From contig NZ_OY986431.1 of NCBI RefSeq assembly GCF_963920485.1, forward strand, positions 2,108,001 through 2,172,000: DNA of 64,000 bases. The letters run 5' to 3'. This DNA comes from Cyanobium usitatum str. Tous. GTDB taxonomy: Bacteria > Cyanobacteriota > Cyanobacteriia > PCC-6307 > Cyanobiaceae. The notes beneath the pieces are model-generated. The model had not been told where the DNA came from. It searched no databases and saw only the letters and a list, made by a program, of their open reading frames with translations. Both the position numbers and the translations under genes were made by a program. Positions 36,335 through 46,262 of the stretch are shown piece by piece; the first letter of the stretch is position 1, and each line of letters starts with the position of its first letter.

Positions 36335-37206
36335 CCCTGATCAGACTCCCGCGACCACAAAAACAACCCCAGCCGCTCGGCATCCGCCATCGTTTGCTCC
36401 GCATCCAGCAACAGGGCGCTGCGGGCTTCCCAGGCGATGCCGGCCAAACCTGCTGCAGCGGCCTTGGCCACGGTGGTGGGGCCGATGCCGGGCAGGTCCA
36501 TGCGCCGGTCTTGGTTGAGCTTGGGGGCCTTATAAAGCACGCCGGAGCGGCCCGTTTCCGGTCGTTCCGGACGCGTGGCTGCCACCCACTCGAGCATGGC
36601 ATCGGTGCCTGGCAACGCCTCGGTGGCCAGGCACAGCCCCTTAGCCACCACCGCTCCCTGGCCCACATCCACCTGGGAGATGGCCTCCACGATGTAAGCG
36701 GCCCGCTCCACATCGGCCCGGTCCAGATCGCTGGGCACGCTGCTGGCATACAAGCCCGGCTCCGGCAGCAGATTTGGAGCCACATCTTCGATGCCCACCA
36801 CCTTCAAGCCGTGCTCCTCGATGATCTGGGCCAGGGCCCGCAGGGAGGCATCGTCGCCATTGCGCAGCGAAGCCAGGATGCGGGGTGCCGCCATCAAGGT
36901 GGAACCCTCGAAGCGCAGCAGGTTGAGCGACCGGGGCCGCACAAACTTGCCCACCATCACGATCTGCTCGATGCCGCGCTGCTGCAGAGACTTGATGAAG
37001 GCGATCGAGCGTTCGAAGAAAAACTCCTCAGCCGCCGGCACCTCTACCTCCAGGCCGTGGGGGTAGCAGGCGATATGGGGCCGCCCCGCACGGCTGAGAG
37101 CCTCCGAGAGCATCCGAGGCAACACGCCCTCACCAGCAATGATCGCGACGGTCGGATCACCCATCAGGGCCGAAACTGCTCCGCGGCTTGTTGCTTGGCT
37201 AGTCAA
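36331..37206 (-). CDS. lpxI: UDP-2,3-diacylglucosamine diphosphatase LpxI
   Basis: A 291-residue DUF1009 protein that hydrolyses UDP-2,3-diacylglucosamine to lipid X, the acceptor for LpxB. It has the N-terminal [14 protein letters not shown] (about residues 19-32), the [10 protein letters not shown] segment (about 80-89), the [20 protein letters not shown] core (about 183-202) and the C-terminal AGIAWEA...LLLDAEQTM. LpxI takes the place of LpxH in many bacteria outside gamma- and beta-proteobacteria. The gene is convergent with hisB (4-base overlap) and sits five bases after hisS? It is read leftward as the gene that follows lower coordinates of hisS (stop of hisS at 37212), so both may share a transcript. 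Confidence 0.9.
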   Translation of the reverse strand: MTSQATSRGAVSALMGDPTVAIIAGEGVLPRMLSEALSRAGRPHIACYPHGLEVEVPAAEEFFFERSIAFIKSLQQRGIEQIVMVGKFVRPRSLNLLRFEGSTLMAAPRILASLRNGDDASLRALAQIIEEHGLKVVGIEDVAPNLLPEPGLYASSVPSDLDRADVERAAYIVEAISQVDVGQGAVVAKGLCLATEALPGTDAMLEWVAATRPERPETGRSGVLYKAPKLNQDRRMDLPGIGPTTVAKAAAAGLAGIAWEARSALLLDAEQTMADAERLGLFLWSRESDQG

Positions 37207-37211
37207 AGGCC

Positions 37212-38510
37212 CTACACCCTGGCCTGGCCCCCATCGGTGGACAGGTCCTGTGGCGTCATGGCCTCAAGCAGGGCCTCAGGGGTGAGTCGCTGATCGGCTT
37301 GCTCAGTGCCAGCGCGCAGATCCTTGAGCCCCACCACCCCCTCTAGCGCCTCCTGCTCGCCGATCACCGCCGCCCAGCGGGCGCCGGAGCGGTCGGCCCG
37401 TTTGAACTGCTTGCCAAAAGCCGCGCCACTGGCATCCCTCTCCACCGCCAGTCCGGCCTGGCGGCAGCGCCGCGCCAGGGCCAGAGCCAGCGCTGCCGCG
37501 GCCTCGCCACGGCTGACCACATAAAGATCGAGGGCGGGGGCAGCTGCCGGCGGGGCCTCGGCCTGACTGAGCAGCAGCACCAGCCGCTCCATGCCCAGGG
37601 CCCAGCCGATCGCCGGCGTGGGCGGGCCGCCCAGCTGCTGCACCAGGCCGTCGTAGCGGCCACCACCGCACACGGTGGCCTGCGCCCCCAGCTGGCTGCT
37701 GGTGATCTCAAAGGCGGTGTGGCTGTAGTAATCGAGGCCCCGCACCAGCCGGGGGTTGAGCACAAAGGGGATCCCCAGGGCCGTGAGGGCCTGCTGCACC
37801 GCCGCAAAGCGGGCCTGGCTGGCGTCGCTGAGAGCGGAGGCCAGGCTGGGGGCCTCCGCCAGCAAGGCCTGGGTATCGGAGTTCTTGGAATCGAGCACCC
37901 GCAGGGGGTTGCTGAGGATGCGGGCCTGGGAATCGGCATCGAGCTGGTCGCGCCGCTGCTCCAGCCAGGCCACCAGCAGCTCGCGGTAGCGGGCCCGGTC
38001 TTCGCTGCTGCCGAGGGAATTGAGCTGCAGCTCCAGCCCGCCCACCCCCAGCTCGGCCAGCAGATCCCAGGCCACGGCGATGGCCTCCACGTCACTGCAG
38101 GCATCGGCAAAACCGAGCAGCTCCAACCCGATCTGGTGGAACTGACGCAGCCGGCCCGCCTGGGGGCGCTCGTAGCGGAACATCGGCCCGCCATACCAGA
38201 GGCGCTGGGGGCCCTGGCTCAGCAGGCCGTGCTGGATCGCCGCCCGCACCACCGACGCCGTGCCCTCCGGCCGCAGGGTGCAGCTGCGCTCGCCGCGATC
38301 GAGAAAGGTGTACATCTCCTTGCCCACCACGTCGGTGGCCTCGCCGATGCCACGGGCGAAGAGCTCGGTGACCTCCAGCAGGGGGGTGCGGATCTCAGTG
38401 ATGGCACTGCGGCGGAAGTGCTCGCGGGCCGTAGCTTCAATGTGCTGCCACAGGCGAATCTGCTCTGGCAGCAGATCGGCCATGCCACGCAGGCTCTGCA
38501 GCGATGCCAA
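37212..38510 (-). CDS. hisS: histidyl-tRNA synthetase
   Basis: A 432-residue class II aminoacyl-tRNA synthetase. It has motif 1 around [15 protein letters not shown], motif 2 [20 protein letters not shown] (about residues 110-129), the histidine-specific [14 protein letters not shown] (about 257-270) and motif 3 near GWALGMERL (about 300-308). The start [17 protein letters not shown] matches the family. The lpxI start lies five bases beyond its stop on the same strand. Confidence 0.95.
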   Translation of the reverse strand: MASLQSLRGMADLLPEQIRLWQHIEATAREHFRRSAITEIRTPLLEVTELFARGIGEATDVVGKEMYTFLDRGERSCTLRPEGTASVVRAAIQHGLLSQGPQRLWYGGPMFRYERPQAGRLRQFHQIGLELLGFADACSDVEAIAVAWDLLAELGVGGLELQLNSLGSSEDRARYRELLVAWLEQRRDQLDADSQARILSNPLRVLDSKNSDTQALLAEAPSLASALSDASQARFAAVQQALTALGIPFVLNPRLVRGLDYYSHTAFEITSSQLGAQATVCGGGRYDGLVQQLGGPPTPAIGWALGMERLVLLLSQAEAPPAAAPALDLYVVSRGEAAAALALALARRCRQAGLAVERDASGAAFGKQFKRADRSGARWAAVIGEQEALEGVVGLKDLRAGTEQADQRLTPEALLEAMTPQDLSTDGGQARV

Positions 38511-38549
38511 ACCGAAAGCAGCAAGTGGGGTGAGTCTGCCTGCCGGCGC

Positions 38550-39569
38550 TCAGGCGTAGCTGGCTTGATACCAGCGGGCGAAGCGTTCAACCCCCGCCTC
38601 GATCGAGGTGGAGGGGCGGAAGCCCACCCAGGCCTCGAGCAAGCTCGTATCGGCGGCGGTGGCCTCCACATCGCCGGGTTGCATGGGCTGCAGGTCGCGG
38701 ATCGCCTGCCGACCTAATGCCCGCTCAAGCAGCTCAATGAAATACAGCAGCTGCACCGGCTGGCTGTTGCCGATATTGAACAAGCGGTGCGGCGCCCAGC
38801 TGGTGGCAGGGTCTGGAGCCGCGGTGTCAAAACTGGGGTCGGCGCTGGCCGGCTTGTCGGCGCAGGCGATCACCCCGGTCACGATGTCGTCGATGTAGGT
38901 GAAATCGCGGCGCATGCGGCCCTGGTTGAACACCCGGATCGGCTCGCCGGCCAGGATCGCCTTGGCAAACAGCATCGGCGCCATATCGGGCCGGCCCCAG
39001 GGGCCGTACACGGTGAAAAAGCGCAGCCCCGTGGCCGGTAGCCCATAGAGATTGCTGTAGGTGTGGGCCATCAATTCATTGGCTTTCTTAGTGGCCGCGT
39101 ACAGGCTCACCGGGTGATTCACCGGCTGGTGCTCCGTAAACGGCAGGTTGGTGTTGCCGCCATACACCGAGCTACTGGAGGCATACACCAGATGCTCAAC
39201 GCCGTGGTGGCGGCATCCCTCAAGGATGTGGCCAAAACCCACCAGGTTGGCCTGGATGTAGGCGGCCGGATTCTCAATCGAGTGCCGCACCCCAGCCTGG
39301 GCCGCCAGATGGATCACGGTGGTGGGCTTGTGCTGCGTGAAAGCTGCTTCCACCGCCGCCCGATCCTCCAGATCGGCTTCGATCAGCGCCCAGGAGGTGT
39401 CTGTACGAGCCGCCGTGACCTGGAGCTGGGCAATCCGGGCCCGTTTCAGGGCGGGGTCGTAATAGGGATTGAAGTTGTCGAACCCCACCACCCGCTCGCC
39501 GCGAACCAACAAGCGCTCGCACACGGCTGCACCGATGAAGCCAGCGGCACCAGTCAAGAAAATAGTCAT
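38550..39569 (-). CDS. UDP-glucuronate 4-epimerase-like
   Basis: About 339 residues, an extended SDR. The NAD motif GAAGFIGA (about residues 7-14) and the GFDNFNPYYDPALKRAR stretch are diagnostic of UDP-glucuronate 4-epimerases (GAE/CapI). The catalytic YXXXK is within SLYAATKKANE (about 153-163). It would convert UDP-glucuronate to UDP-galacturonate for surface polysaccharide. The ATG at 39569 is used; the frame opens at 39614. It is downstream of the UDP-xylose synthase and UDP-glucose dehydrogenase genes on the same strand. Confidence 0.87.
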   Translation of the reverse strand: MTIFLTGAAGFIGAAVCERLLVRGERVVGFDNFNPYYDPALKRARIAQLQVTAARTDTSWALIEADLEDRAAVEAAFTQHKPTTVIHLAAQAGVRHSIENPAAYIQANLVGFGHILEGCRHHGVEHLVYASSSSVYGGNTNLPFTEHQPVNHPVSLYAATKKANELMAHTYSNLYGLPATGLRFFTVYGPWGRPDMAPMLFAKAILAGEPIRVFNQGRMRRDFTYIDDIVTGVIACADKPASADPSFDTAAPDPATSWAPHRLFNIGNSQPVQLLYFIELLERALGRQAIRDLQPMQPGDVEATAADTSLLEAWVGFRPSTSIEAGVERFARWYQASYA

Positions 39570-39688
39570 GGGAGGGGCTCCGCACCTGCGGAGGGAACCG
39601 CCTGCAAGCTCCACGGCATCCCGTGACGGATTCTGTACAACCTGTACGAAATCAGGGAGAGCAGCTTGCGGAACGGGGCCATGGACAT

Positions 39689-40630
39689 TCAGCCGATCGC
39701 CTCCCGGAAGTAAGCGATCGTGGGCTCCAGCCCCTGCTCCAGCGGCACCGTGGGCTGCCAGCCCAGCTCCCGCTGCGCCAACTCGATCACCGGTTGGCGT
39801 TGCAGCGGGTCGTCAGCGGGCAGGGGTTGTTCGATCAGGGGCAGGTCGGGGTTAATCCGGGCGCGCACCAGCTCGGCCAGCTGGCGGATCGTGAACTCGC
39901 CGGGGTTGCCAATGTTGATCGGGCCGGTGTGGGCCCCATTCATCAACCGGATCAGCCCCTCCACCAGATCATCCACGTAGCAAAAGGAGCGGGTCTGGCT
40001 GCCATCGCCATAAAGGGTGAGCGGTTCACCGCGCAGGGCCTGCACGATGAAGTTGCTCACCACCCGGCCGTCATCGGGCAGCATCCTTGGCCCATAGGTA
40101 TTGAAGATCCGCGCCACCCGGATCTCCACCCCGTGCATGCGCCGGTAGTCAAAGCACAGCGTTTCGGCGATGCGCTTGCCCTCGTCGTAGCAGCTGCGCA
40201 ATCCAATGGTGTTGACGCAGCCGCGGTAGCTCTCCGGCTGGGGATGCACCTCCGGATCGCCATACACCTCAGAGGTGCTGGCCAGCAGCAACCGCGCCCC
40301 CACCCGCCGCGCCAGGCCCAGCATGTTGTAGGTGCCCAGGAAGCTGGTTTTGGCGGTTTTGATCGGGTTGTGCTGGTAGTGCACCGGCGAGGCCGGGCAG
40401 GCCAGATGCCAGATCCGGTCCACCTCCAACCGGATCGGCTCGGTGACGTCGTGGCGGATCAGCTCAAAGCGCGGATGGCCGATCCACTGGCTGATGTTGG
40501 CCTTGCGGCCGGTGAAGTAGTTATCGAGGCAGATCACCTCCTCGCCGGCCTCCATCAGCCGGTCCACCAGGTGAGAGCCCACAAAACCGGCGCCGCCGGT
40601 GATCAGGTTGCGGGGGAGGGAAGCGGGCAT
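39689..40630 (-). CDS. UDP-glucuronate decarboxylase (UDP-xylose synthase)
   Basis: A 313-residue extended SDR. It has [12 protein letters not shown] (about residues 12-23), [11 protein letters not shown] (about 36-46), the [12 protein letters not shown] segment and catalytic YDEGKR (about 148-153), the last two typical of UDP-xylose synthases. It decarboxylates UDP-glucuronate to UDP-xylose. Its start is three bases after the ugd stop, so substrate-producing and substrate-using enzymes are coupled. Confidence 0.9.
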   Translation of the reverse strand: MPASLPRNLITGGAGFVGSHLVDRLMEAGEEVICLDNYFTGRKANISQWIGHPRFELIRHDVTEPIRLEVDRIWHLACPASPVHYQHNPIKTAKTSFLGTYNMLGLARRVGARLLLASTSEVYGDPEVHPQPESYRGCVNTIGLRSCYDEGKRIAETLCFDYRRMHGVEIRVARIFNTYGPRMLPDDGRVVSNFIVQALRGEPLTLYGDGSQTRSFCYVDDLVEGLIRLMNGAHTGPINIGNPGEFTIRQLAELVRARINPDLPLIEQPLPADDPLQRQPVIELAQRELGWQPTVPLEQGLEPTIAYFREAIG

Positions 40631-40633
40631 GGC

Positions 40634-42022
40634 TCAGCCCTCCCCCACGGACCACACCTGCAGCCCCGCCGCCCGGGCTGCAGCCGCATCCGCCTTGGCG
40701 CGAGCATCAAACAGCCAGGCCGGCTGGCGCATCAGCGCCGCCACTTGCTGCCAGTCGATCACAGCAAATTGCTGCCACTCGGTGAGCAGCAGCAGGGCAT
40801 CGGCGCCGCTGGCCGCCTGCTGCACCTCCGGCACCTGCTGCCAGCTGCCCTCGCCAGCGCCGGCCGGTTGCCCCAAGTCGCGGGCCATTTGGCTCTCGCT
40901 CACCTTGGGATCGACTATCTGCAGCACCGCCCCCTCCTCCAGCAGGTCCCGGCAGATACGGATCGCCGGTGATTCCCGTGTGTCATTGGTATCGGCCTTA
41001 AAAGCAAACCCCAGCACGCCGATCCGCTTGCCGCTCACCGTGCCAAACAGCTTGCTGATCACCAGCCGGGCTATGCGCTGCTGCTGCCAGTGGTTCAGCC
41101 TCACCACCTGCTCCCAGTAGGCCGCCACCTCCTCCAGCCCGTAGTGCCGGCACAGGTAGACCAAATTCAAGATGTCCTTCTGAAAGCAGCTGCCGCCGAA
41201 GCCCGGACCCGCCTGCAGAAACTTCTCGCCGATGCGGCTGTCGGCGCCAATCGCCCGGGCCACCTCGCGCACATTGGCGCCAGTGGCCTCGCAGAAAGCC
41301 GCAATGCTGTTGATCGAGCTGATCCGCTGCGCCAAAAAGGCATTAGCCGTGAGCTTGGAGAGCTCGCTACTCCAGAGGTTGGTGCGCAGGATCTTCTGGG
41401 GCGCCACCCACTGGCCGTAAATCGCCGCCAGGGCCTCTATCGCCTCGGGGTCCTGGCCACCGATCAGCACCCGATCTGGCTTCTCCAGATCGGCAATAGC
41501 TGTGCCCTCCGCCAGGAATTCGGGGTTGGAGAGCACCGCAAAGCTCTTGGCTCCCTCCGCTGAAGCCAGGATCTCCTGAATCACCTCAGCGGTGCGCACC
41601 GGCAGCGTGCTCTTCTCCACCACGATCGTGTGGCCCTGGGCAGCTTTTGCCACCGTGCGGGCACTCGCCTCCACCCACTTCAGGTCGCTGGCCTGGCCGG
41701 CACCCAGCCCTTTCGTTTTAGTGGGAGTGTTCACCGAGATGAACACCAGATCCGCCGCAGCGATTGTCTCCTCCACAGCCGTGGAAAAGTGCAAATTGCG
41801 GCCCCGGCAGCGGCCCACTACCGCATCGAGACCCGGCTCATACACAGGTAGGCGGCTTAGATCGGCGCCATTCCAGGCTGCAATCCGCTCAGCGCTGAGG
41901 TCCACCACAGTCACCTGCACATCCGGGCAGCGATCTGCAATCACCGCCATGGTGGGCCCGCCTACGTAACCCGCTCCTATGCAGCAGATGGAGCGGATGG
42001 TGGGCAATCCCATGGAACTCAC
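40634..42022 (-). CDS. ugd: UDP-glucose 6-dehydrogenase
   Basis: A 462-residue enzyme that oxidises UDP-glucose to UDP-glucuronate. It has the Rossmann motif IGAGYVGGPT (about residues 15-24), ISVNTPTKTKG, the VEKSTLPV loop and the catalytic cysteine in FGGSCFQKD (about 273-281). The length and GPGFGGSCFQKDI region look like the eukaryotic-type subgroup. A start at the ATG at 42013 is also possible. It heads a leftward sugar-nucleotide operon with the UDP-xylose synthase and UDP-glucuronate epimerase genes. It is divergent from galE across a 43-base gap that must hold both promoters. Confidence 0.93.
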   Translation of the reverse strand: MSSMGLPTIRSICCIGAGYVGGPTMAVIADRCPDVQVTVVDLSAERIAAWNGADLSRLPVYEPGLDAVVGRCRGRNLHFSTAVEETIAAADLVFISVNTPTKTKGLGAGQASDLKWVEASARTVAKAAQGHTIVVEKSTLPVRTAEVIQEILASAEGAKSFAVLSNPEFLAEGTAIADLEKPDRVLIGGQDPEAIEALAAIYGQWVAPQKILRTNLWSSELSKLTANAFLAQRISSINSIAAFCEATGANVREVARAIGADSRIGEKFLQAGPGFGGSCFQKDILNLVYLCRHYGLEEVAAYWEQVVRLNHWQQQRIARLVISKLFGTVSGKRIGVLGFAFKADTNDTRESPAIRICRDLLEEGAVLQIVDPKVSESQMARDLGQPAGAGEGSWQQVPEVQQAASGADALLLLTEWQQFAVIDWQQVAALMRQPAWLFDARAKADAAAARAAGLQVWSVGEG

Positions 42023-42065
42023 ATAGCCAGAACGAGAGACTATTCCTTAAGCACGAATTACCTCC

Positions 42066-43109
42066 ATGGCCCAGCTGTTGATCACCGGAGGTGCTGGCTT
42101 CATCGGCAGCCACAGCTGTCTGGTGCTGCTGGAGGCGGGCCACAACCTGGTGGTGCTCGACAACTTCGACAACAGCTCACCCGAGAGCCTCAAGCGCGTG
42201 CTCGAGCTCGCCGGCCCCTCCGCAGCCGGCCGGCTGCAGCTGGTGGAGGGAGACATTCGCTCCGCTGCAGATCTGGAGCGGGCTTTCGCGGCGGCCCCGG
42301 CCGGCCAGCCAATCTCAGCCGTGGTCCACTTCGCCGGCCTCAAGGCGGTGGGTGAATCGGTGCGCGAGCCGCTGCGTTACTGGGACGTGAACCTCTGTGG
42401 CTCGCGCCAGCTACTGGAAGCAATGCAGGCCCATGGCTGCCGCAGCCTTGTGTTCAGCAGCAGCTGCACGGTTTACGGCCTACCCGAACAAACACCGATC
42501 AGTGAATCTGCAGCCATCCAGCCGATCAACCCCTACGGCCACAGCAAGGCAGCAGTGGAGCAGCTGCTAGCCGATCTGGCGGCCAGCGAAGCGGGCTGGC
42601 GCATCGCCCGGCTGCGCTATTTCAATCCAGTGGGAGCCCACCCCAGTGGCCGCATTGGCGAGGACCCCAGGGGCATACCCAACAACCTGTTCCCCTTTGT
42701 GAGCCAGGTGGCGGTGGGGCGTCGCGACTGCCTGCAGGTATTTGGCGGCGACTGGCCCACACCCGATGGCAGCGGCATCCGCGACTACATCCATGTGATG
42801 GACCTCGCTGAGGGCCACCGGGCCGCCCTGGATGTGCTGCTGGCCGAGCCCCCCCAGCTGCTCAGCCTCAACCTGGGCAGCGGCCAGGGCCACTCGGTGC
42901 TGGAGGTGGTGAGGGCCTTCGAGCTAGCCAGTGGCCGTTCAGTTCCGTACACCGTTGTGGGAAGGCGAGACGGAGACGCGGCCAGCACCGTGGCCGATCC
43001 GCGCCTGGCAACTACACGACTCGGCTGGCGCACCCGCCGCTCCCTGGAGGAGATGTGCCGCGACGGCTGGACCTGGCAGCAGGCCAATCCCGAGGGTTAT
43101 GGCAGCTGA
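42066..43109 (+). CDS. galE: UDP-glucose 4-epimerase
   Basis: A 347-residue extended SDR interconverting UDP-glucose and UDP-galactose. It has GGAGFIGSHS (about residues 8-17), LDNFDNSSPESL (about 36-47), SSSCTVYG with the catalytic serine (about 131-138) and NPYGHSK with the YXXXK (about 154-160). Length is typical. It is divergent from ugd. Its 3' end overlaps the start of the fused SelD gene by 11 bases. Confidence 0.93.
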   Translation: MAQLLITGGAGFIGSHSCLVLLEAGHNLVVLDNFDNSSPESLKRVLELAGPSAAGRLQLVEGDIRSAADLERAFAAAPAGQPISAVVHFAGLKAVGESVREPLRYWDVNLCGSRQLLEAMQAHGCRSLVFSSSCTVYGLPEQTPISESAAIQPINPYGHSKAAVEQLLADLAASEAGWRIARLRYFNPVGAHPSGRIGEDPRGIPNNLFPFVSQVAVGRRDCLQVFGGDWPTPDGSGIRDYIHVMDLAEGHRAALDVLLAEPPQLLSLNLGSGQGHSVLEVVRAFELASGRSVPYTVVGRRDGDAASTVADPRLATTRLGWRTRRSLEEMCRDGWTWQQANPEGYGS

Positions 43110-45180
43110 AGCGAGGCTGGTGCTAGCCGGTGGCGGCCACAGTCACGCCCTGGTGCTGCGCATGTGGGCCATGGGCCGGCAGCGGCCGGCAGCCTGGATC
43201 ACCCTGGTGAGCCGCCACAGCACCACCCTCTATTCGGGCATGGTGCCGGGGCTGGTCGCCGGTCTTTATGAGCCAGCCGCCTGCGCCATCGACCTGCGCC
43301 GCCTTTGCCTGCTGGCGGGGGTGACCTTTGTGCAGGCAGAGATCACGGCGATTGATCCCGTGGGCCAGGAGCTGGCACTTGCGGGGCGGCCCAACCTGCG
43401 CTGGGACTGGCTCAGCCTCGATGTGGGCGCAGAAACCGGCGCCCCAGCCCATGCGGCCATGGCGGTAAAGCCCTTGGAGCCCTTCTTGCACTGGTGCAGC
43501 CAGCCCAAATCAGGCAGCGTCCGCATCCGCGGTGGCGGCGCCGCAGCCGTGGAGGTGGCCCTGGCCCTGCGGGCGAGGGGCCAGCAGCCCAAGCTGCTGC
43601 TACGCGGCACCCAGCTGAATCTGGGCTCAAAGGCAGCCAACCAATTGGGGAAGCAGCTACTTAAGAGCGCCGGCATTGCCATCGAAGCCAACTGCCCGGA
43701 TGACGCCGCCGCCGACCTGGCCTGCACAGGCAGCCGCGCACCCCGCTGGCTTGCCGCCTCAGGCCTGGCCTGCAACAGCGAGGGGCGCCTGCTCACTGAG
43801 GCCAGCCTGCAGGTAAGGGAGCAGCCGAGGCTGTTCGCCAGCGGCGACTGCGGCGTGATCGCCAGCAGGCCCCGGCCCGCCTCCGGTGTCTGGGCTGTGC
43901 GCTGCGCCCAAACCCTGGCCCACAACCTGACGGCAGTGGTGGCGGGCCGCCAGCTGCGGCCCTGGCGGCCCCAGCCCTGGGCGCTGCAGCTGCTGGGCGA
44001 TGGCAGCAACACCAGACCCCAGGCGGTGGCGTTCTGGGGTCCATGGGCCCTGGGCCCCAGCCCGCTGCTGTGGCGCTGGAAGCAGGCCGTGGATCGGCGC
44101 TTCATGGCCGGCTTCAGCGAGCTGAAGGCCATGGGCCCAGATGGGGGCGCAGCGATGGCCTGCCGGGGCTGCGCCGCCAAATTGGCCGCCAGTCCCCTGC
44201 AAGACGCCCTGGCACGCAATGGCCTCGGAGGCGGCACCCCGGGCAGCGCCGAGGACGCCGCGGTGATCGCCCAGACAGGCGATGGGTCCCTGCTGCTGCA
44301 GAGCGTCGATGGCTTTCCGGCCCTGGTGGCCGACGCCTGGCTCAATGCCCGGCTCACCACCCTGCATGCCTGCAGTGATATCTGGGCCAGTGGCGCCCAG
44401 GTGGAAAGCCTGCAAGCGGTGGTCACCCTGCCTGAGCTGGCTCCCGCCCTGCAGGCAGACCTGCTCAGCGACACCCTGGCCGGCGTCCAATCGGTGCTGC
44501 AGCCGCTCGGGGCCCGCCTGATCGGCGGCCATTCCCTGGAGGCCCGCGACAGCCAAGCCAGCCCGGCCAACCCCGCTGGCCTGAGCTTGGTGCTGAGCGT
44601 GAACGGCAGGGCAGCCGCTGGGCGGCACTGGGGCAAGGGGCCCTTGCGCAGCGGCGATGGGCTGTTGCTGTGCCGGCCCATCGGCACGGGGGTGCTGTTT
44701 GCTGCGGCCATGGCTGGAGCCGCCCAGCCCCAGTGGATAGACGCCGCCCTAGCCCAGATGCAGCAATGCCAGGCAAGCCTGGTGGAGCTACTCAACCGCC
44801 GCGGCTGCCGGGCCTGCACCGACGTGACCGGCTTCGGGCTATTGGGCCATCTGGGCGAAATGCTGGCCGCCAGCCCAGCAAACTGCCACGTGACCCTGGC
44901 GGCAGCAGCTATCCCGGCCCTGCCCGGGGCCTTAGCCCTGCTGGGCGCAGGCTGGGCCAGCAGCCTGGCCCCTTCTAATGCCAGCGCCCTTGCCCTACTG
45001 GGGGAGCGGATTGAGCTCCAGGGGCAAGCCGATGCAGCTCATCAAGCCCTGCTGATTGATCCCCAGACCTGCGGCCCCCTGCTGGCGGCGATTCCAGGCG
45101 ACCAGCTGGCAGCGGCCCTGAGCGATCTGCAGCAAGCCGGCTTTGGCGAAGCCGCTGTGATCGGTCAAGTGCACACCTAA
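43099..45180 (+). CDS. selD: fused FAD-dependent oxidoreductase-selenide, water dikinase
   Basis: About 693 residues. The N-terminal half (1-345) is a pyridine nucleotide-disulfide oxidoreductase/NDH-2-like flavoprotein beginning LVLAGGGHSHALVL. The C-terminal half (about 350-693) is SelD, with the catalytic cysteine region MACRGCAAKLA (about 352-362), the VDGFPALV segment, IGGHSLEARD and TDVTGFGLLGHL. SelD makes selenophosphate from selenide and ATP. The active site has Cys, not Sec. This fusion is known in cyanobacteria. The likely use is 2-selenouridine in tRNA via SelU, which is not in the window. The ATG at 43099 is preferred; an upstream frame to 42931 runs inside galE. Confidence 0.9.
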   Translation: MAAEARLVLAGGGHSHALVLRMWAMGRQRPAAWITLVSRHSTTLYSGMVPGLVAGLYEPAACAIDLRRLCLLAGVTFVQAEITAIDPVGQELALAGRPNLRWDWLSLDVGAETGAPAHAAMAVKPLEPFLHWCSQPKSGSVRIRGGGAAAVEVALALRARGQQPKLLLRGTQLNLGSKAANQLGKQLLKSAGIAIEANCPDDAAADLACTGSRAPRWLAASGLACNSEGRLLTEASLQVREQPRLFASGDCGVIASRPRPASGVWAVRCAQTLAHNLTAVVAGRQLRPWRPQPWALQLLGDGSNTRPQAVAFWGPWALGPSPLLWRWKQAVDRRFMAGFSELKAMGPDGGAAMACRGCAAKLAASPLQDALARNGLGGGTPGSAEDAAVIAQTGDGSLLLQSVDGFPALVADAWLNARLTTLHACSDIWASGAQVESLQAVVTLPELAPALQADLLSDTLAGVQSVLQPLGARLIGGHSLEARDSQASPANPAGLSLVLSVNGRAAAGRHWGKGPLRSGDGLLLCRPIGTGVLFAAAMAGAAQPQWIDAALAQMQQCQASLVELLNRRGCRACTDVTGFGLLGHLGEMLAASPANCHVTLAAAAIPALPGALALLGAGWASSLAPSNASALALLGERIELQGQADAAHQALLIDPQTCGPLLAAIPGDQLAAALSDLQQAGFGEAAVIGQVHT

Positions 45181-45233
45181 ACGGAGGCGCGCCGACCCGC
45201 CAGCGACAATGGCTTATCTGCGAGACCGGCGTC

Positions 45234-46262
45234 TTGTCTGCCCTTACCCGCTGCCTGGAAGAAGAAGCAGCTGCCATTGCTGCCGCCGCCCAGCGCCTCA
45301 GCAGCGATCAGGTGGAAGCAGCCCTGGAGCTGCTTGAGGGGTGCCGCCAACGCCGCGCCAAGCTTGTACTCACGGGCGTGGGCAAGAGCGGCATAGTCGC
45401 CCGCAAAATTGCGGCCACCTTTTCCTCTATCGGCCTTACGGCCGTATTTCTCAATCCGGTCGATGCCCTGCACGGCGATCTCGGCATCGTGGCTGCCGAC
45501 GACATCGCCCTGCTGCTCTCCAACAGCGGTGAAACCGAAGAGTTGCTGGCGATCCTGCCCCACCTGCGCCGCCGCGGCACGGCCCTGATCGCCCTGGTGG
45601 GGCGCCTGGAGTCCAGCCTGGCTAACGGCAGCGACGTAGTGCTGGATAGCTCGGTGGATCGGGAGGTTTGCCCGCTGAACCTGGCTCCCACCGCCAGCAC
45701 GGCTGTAGCTATGGCGATTGGCGACGCCCTGGCGGCGGTGTGGATGGAGCGAGCAGGCATATCGCCCGAAGACTTCGCCATCAACCATCCAGCCGGCTCC
45801 TTGGGCCGCCAGCTCACCCTCACCGTGGCCGATCTGATGGTGCCGACAACAGCCCTGGACGGCCTCTCTCCCGAGGCACCCCTGGCCGAGGTAATAGCGC
45901 GACTCACCGAAGGCAGCAACGGCAAAGGCAGTCTTGGGGCCGCCTGGGTGCGGGCCAGCGCAAACCCCGAATTGATGGCCGGGCTGATCACGGACGGAGA
46001 CCTGCGCCGCACCCTGCAGCAGCATGACCCGGCCAGCTGGGCCACCATTCGCGCCGACGCCATGGCTACTGCTGACCCAATTACGGTGACACCCCAAACA
46101 CTTGCAGTCGCAGCCTTAGAGCTGATGGAACGCAATCCCCGTAAAGCCATTTCAGTGCTGCCAGTTGTGGAGCCCTCCCAACCTCACCAGCTGCTGGGCC
46201 TGTTGCGGCTGCACGATCTGGTGCAGGCTGGGTTCACCAGTACCGCCGCGGAGCGCCCATGA
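45234..46262 (+). CDS. kdsD: D-arabinose 5-phosphate isomerase (KpsF/GutQ type)
   Basis: A 342-residue enzyme that converts ribulose 5-phosphate to arabinose 5-phosphate, the first step to Kdo. The SIS domain (about residues 25-200) includes [20 protein letters not shown] (about 46-65) and [10 protein letters not shown] (about 96-105), and PAGSLGRQL marks its end. Two CBS domains fill 205-335. The only usable start is TTG at 45234; no ATG fits the frame nearby. The stop overlaps the kdsA ATG by four bases. Confidence 0.92.
   Translation: MSALTRCLEEEAAAIAAAAQRLSSDQVEAALELLEGCRQRRAKLVLTGVGKSGIVARKIAATFSSIGLTAVFLNPVDALHGDLGIVAADDIALLLSNSGETEELLAILPHLRRRGTALIALVGRLESSLANGSDVVLDSSVDREVCPLNLAPTASTAVAMAIGDALAAVWMERAGISPEDFAINHPAGSLGRQLTLTVADLMVPTTALDGLSPEAPLAEVIARLTEGSNGKGSLGAAWVRASANPELMAGLITDGDLRRTLQQHDPASWATIRADAMATADPITVTPQTLAVAALELMERNPRKAISVLPVVEPSQPHQLLGLLRLHDLVQAGFTSTAAERP

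Noticed and set aside
39623-40972. 449-codon plus-strand frame opposite the UDP-xylose synthase gene
   Set aside because: Composition is His/Gln/Ala-rich antisense of a clear SDR enzyme with all motifs; no independent support.
43266-44819. 517-codon minus-strand frame opposite the fused SelD gene
   Set aside because: Antisense shadow; Ser/Arg/Pro/Ala-rich with no domain.
45177-46097. 306-codon minus-strand frame opposite kdsD
   Set aside because: Antisense shadow of a gene with SIS and CBS motifs.
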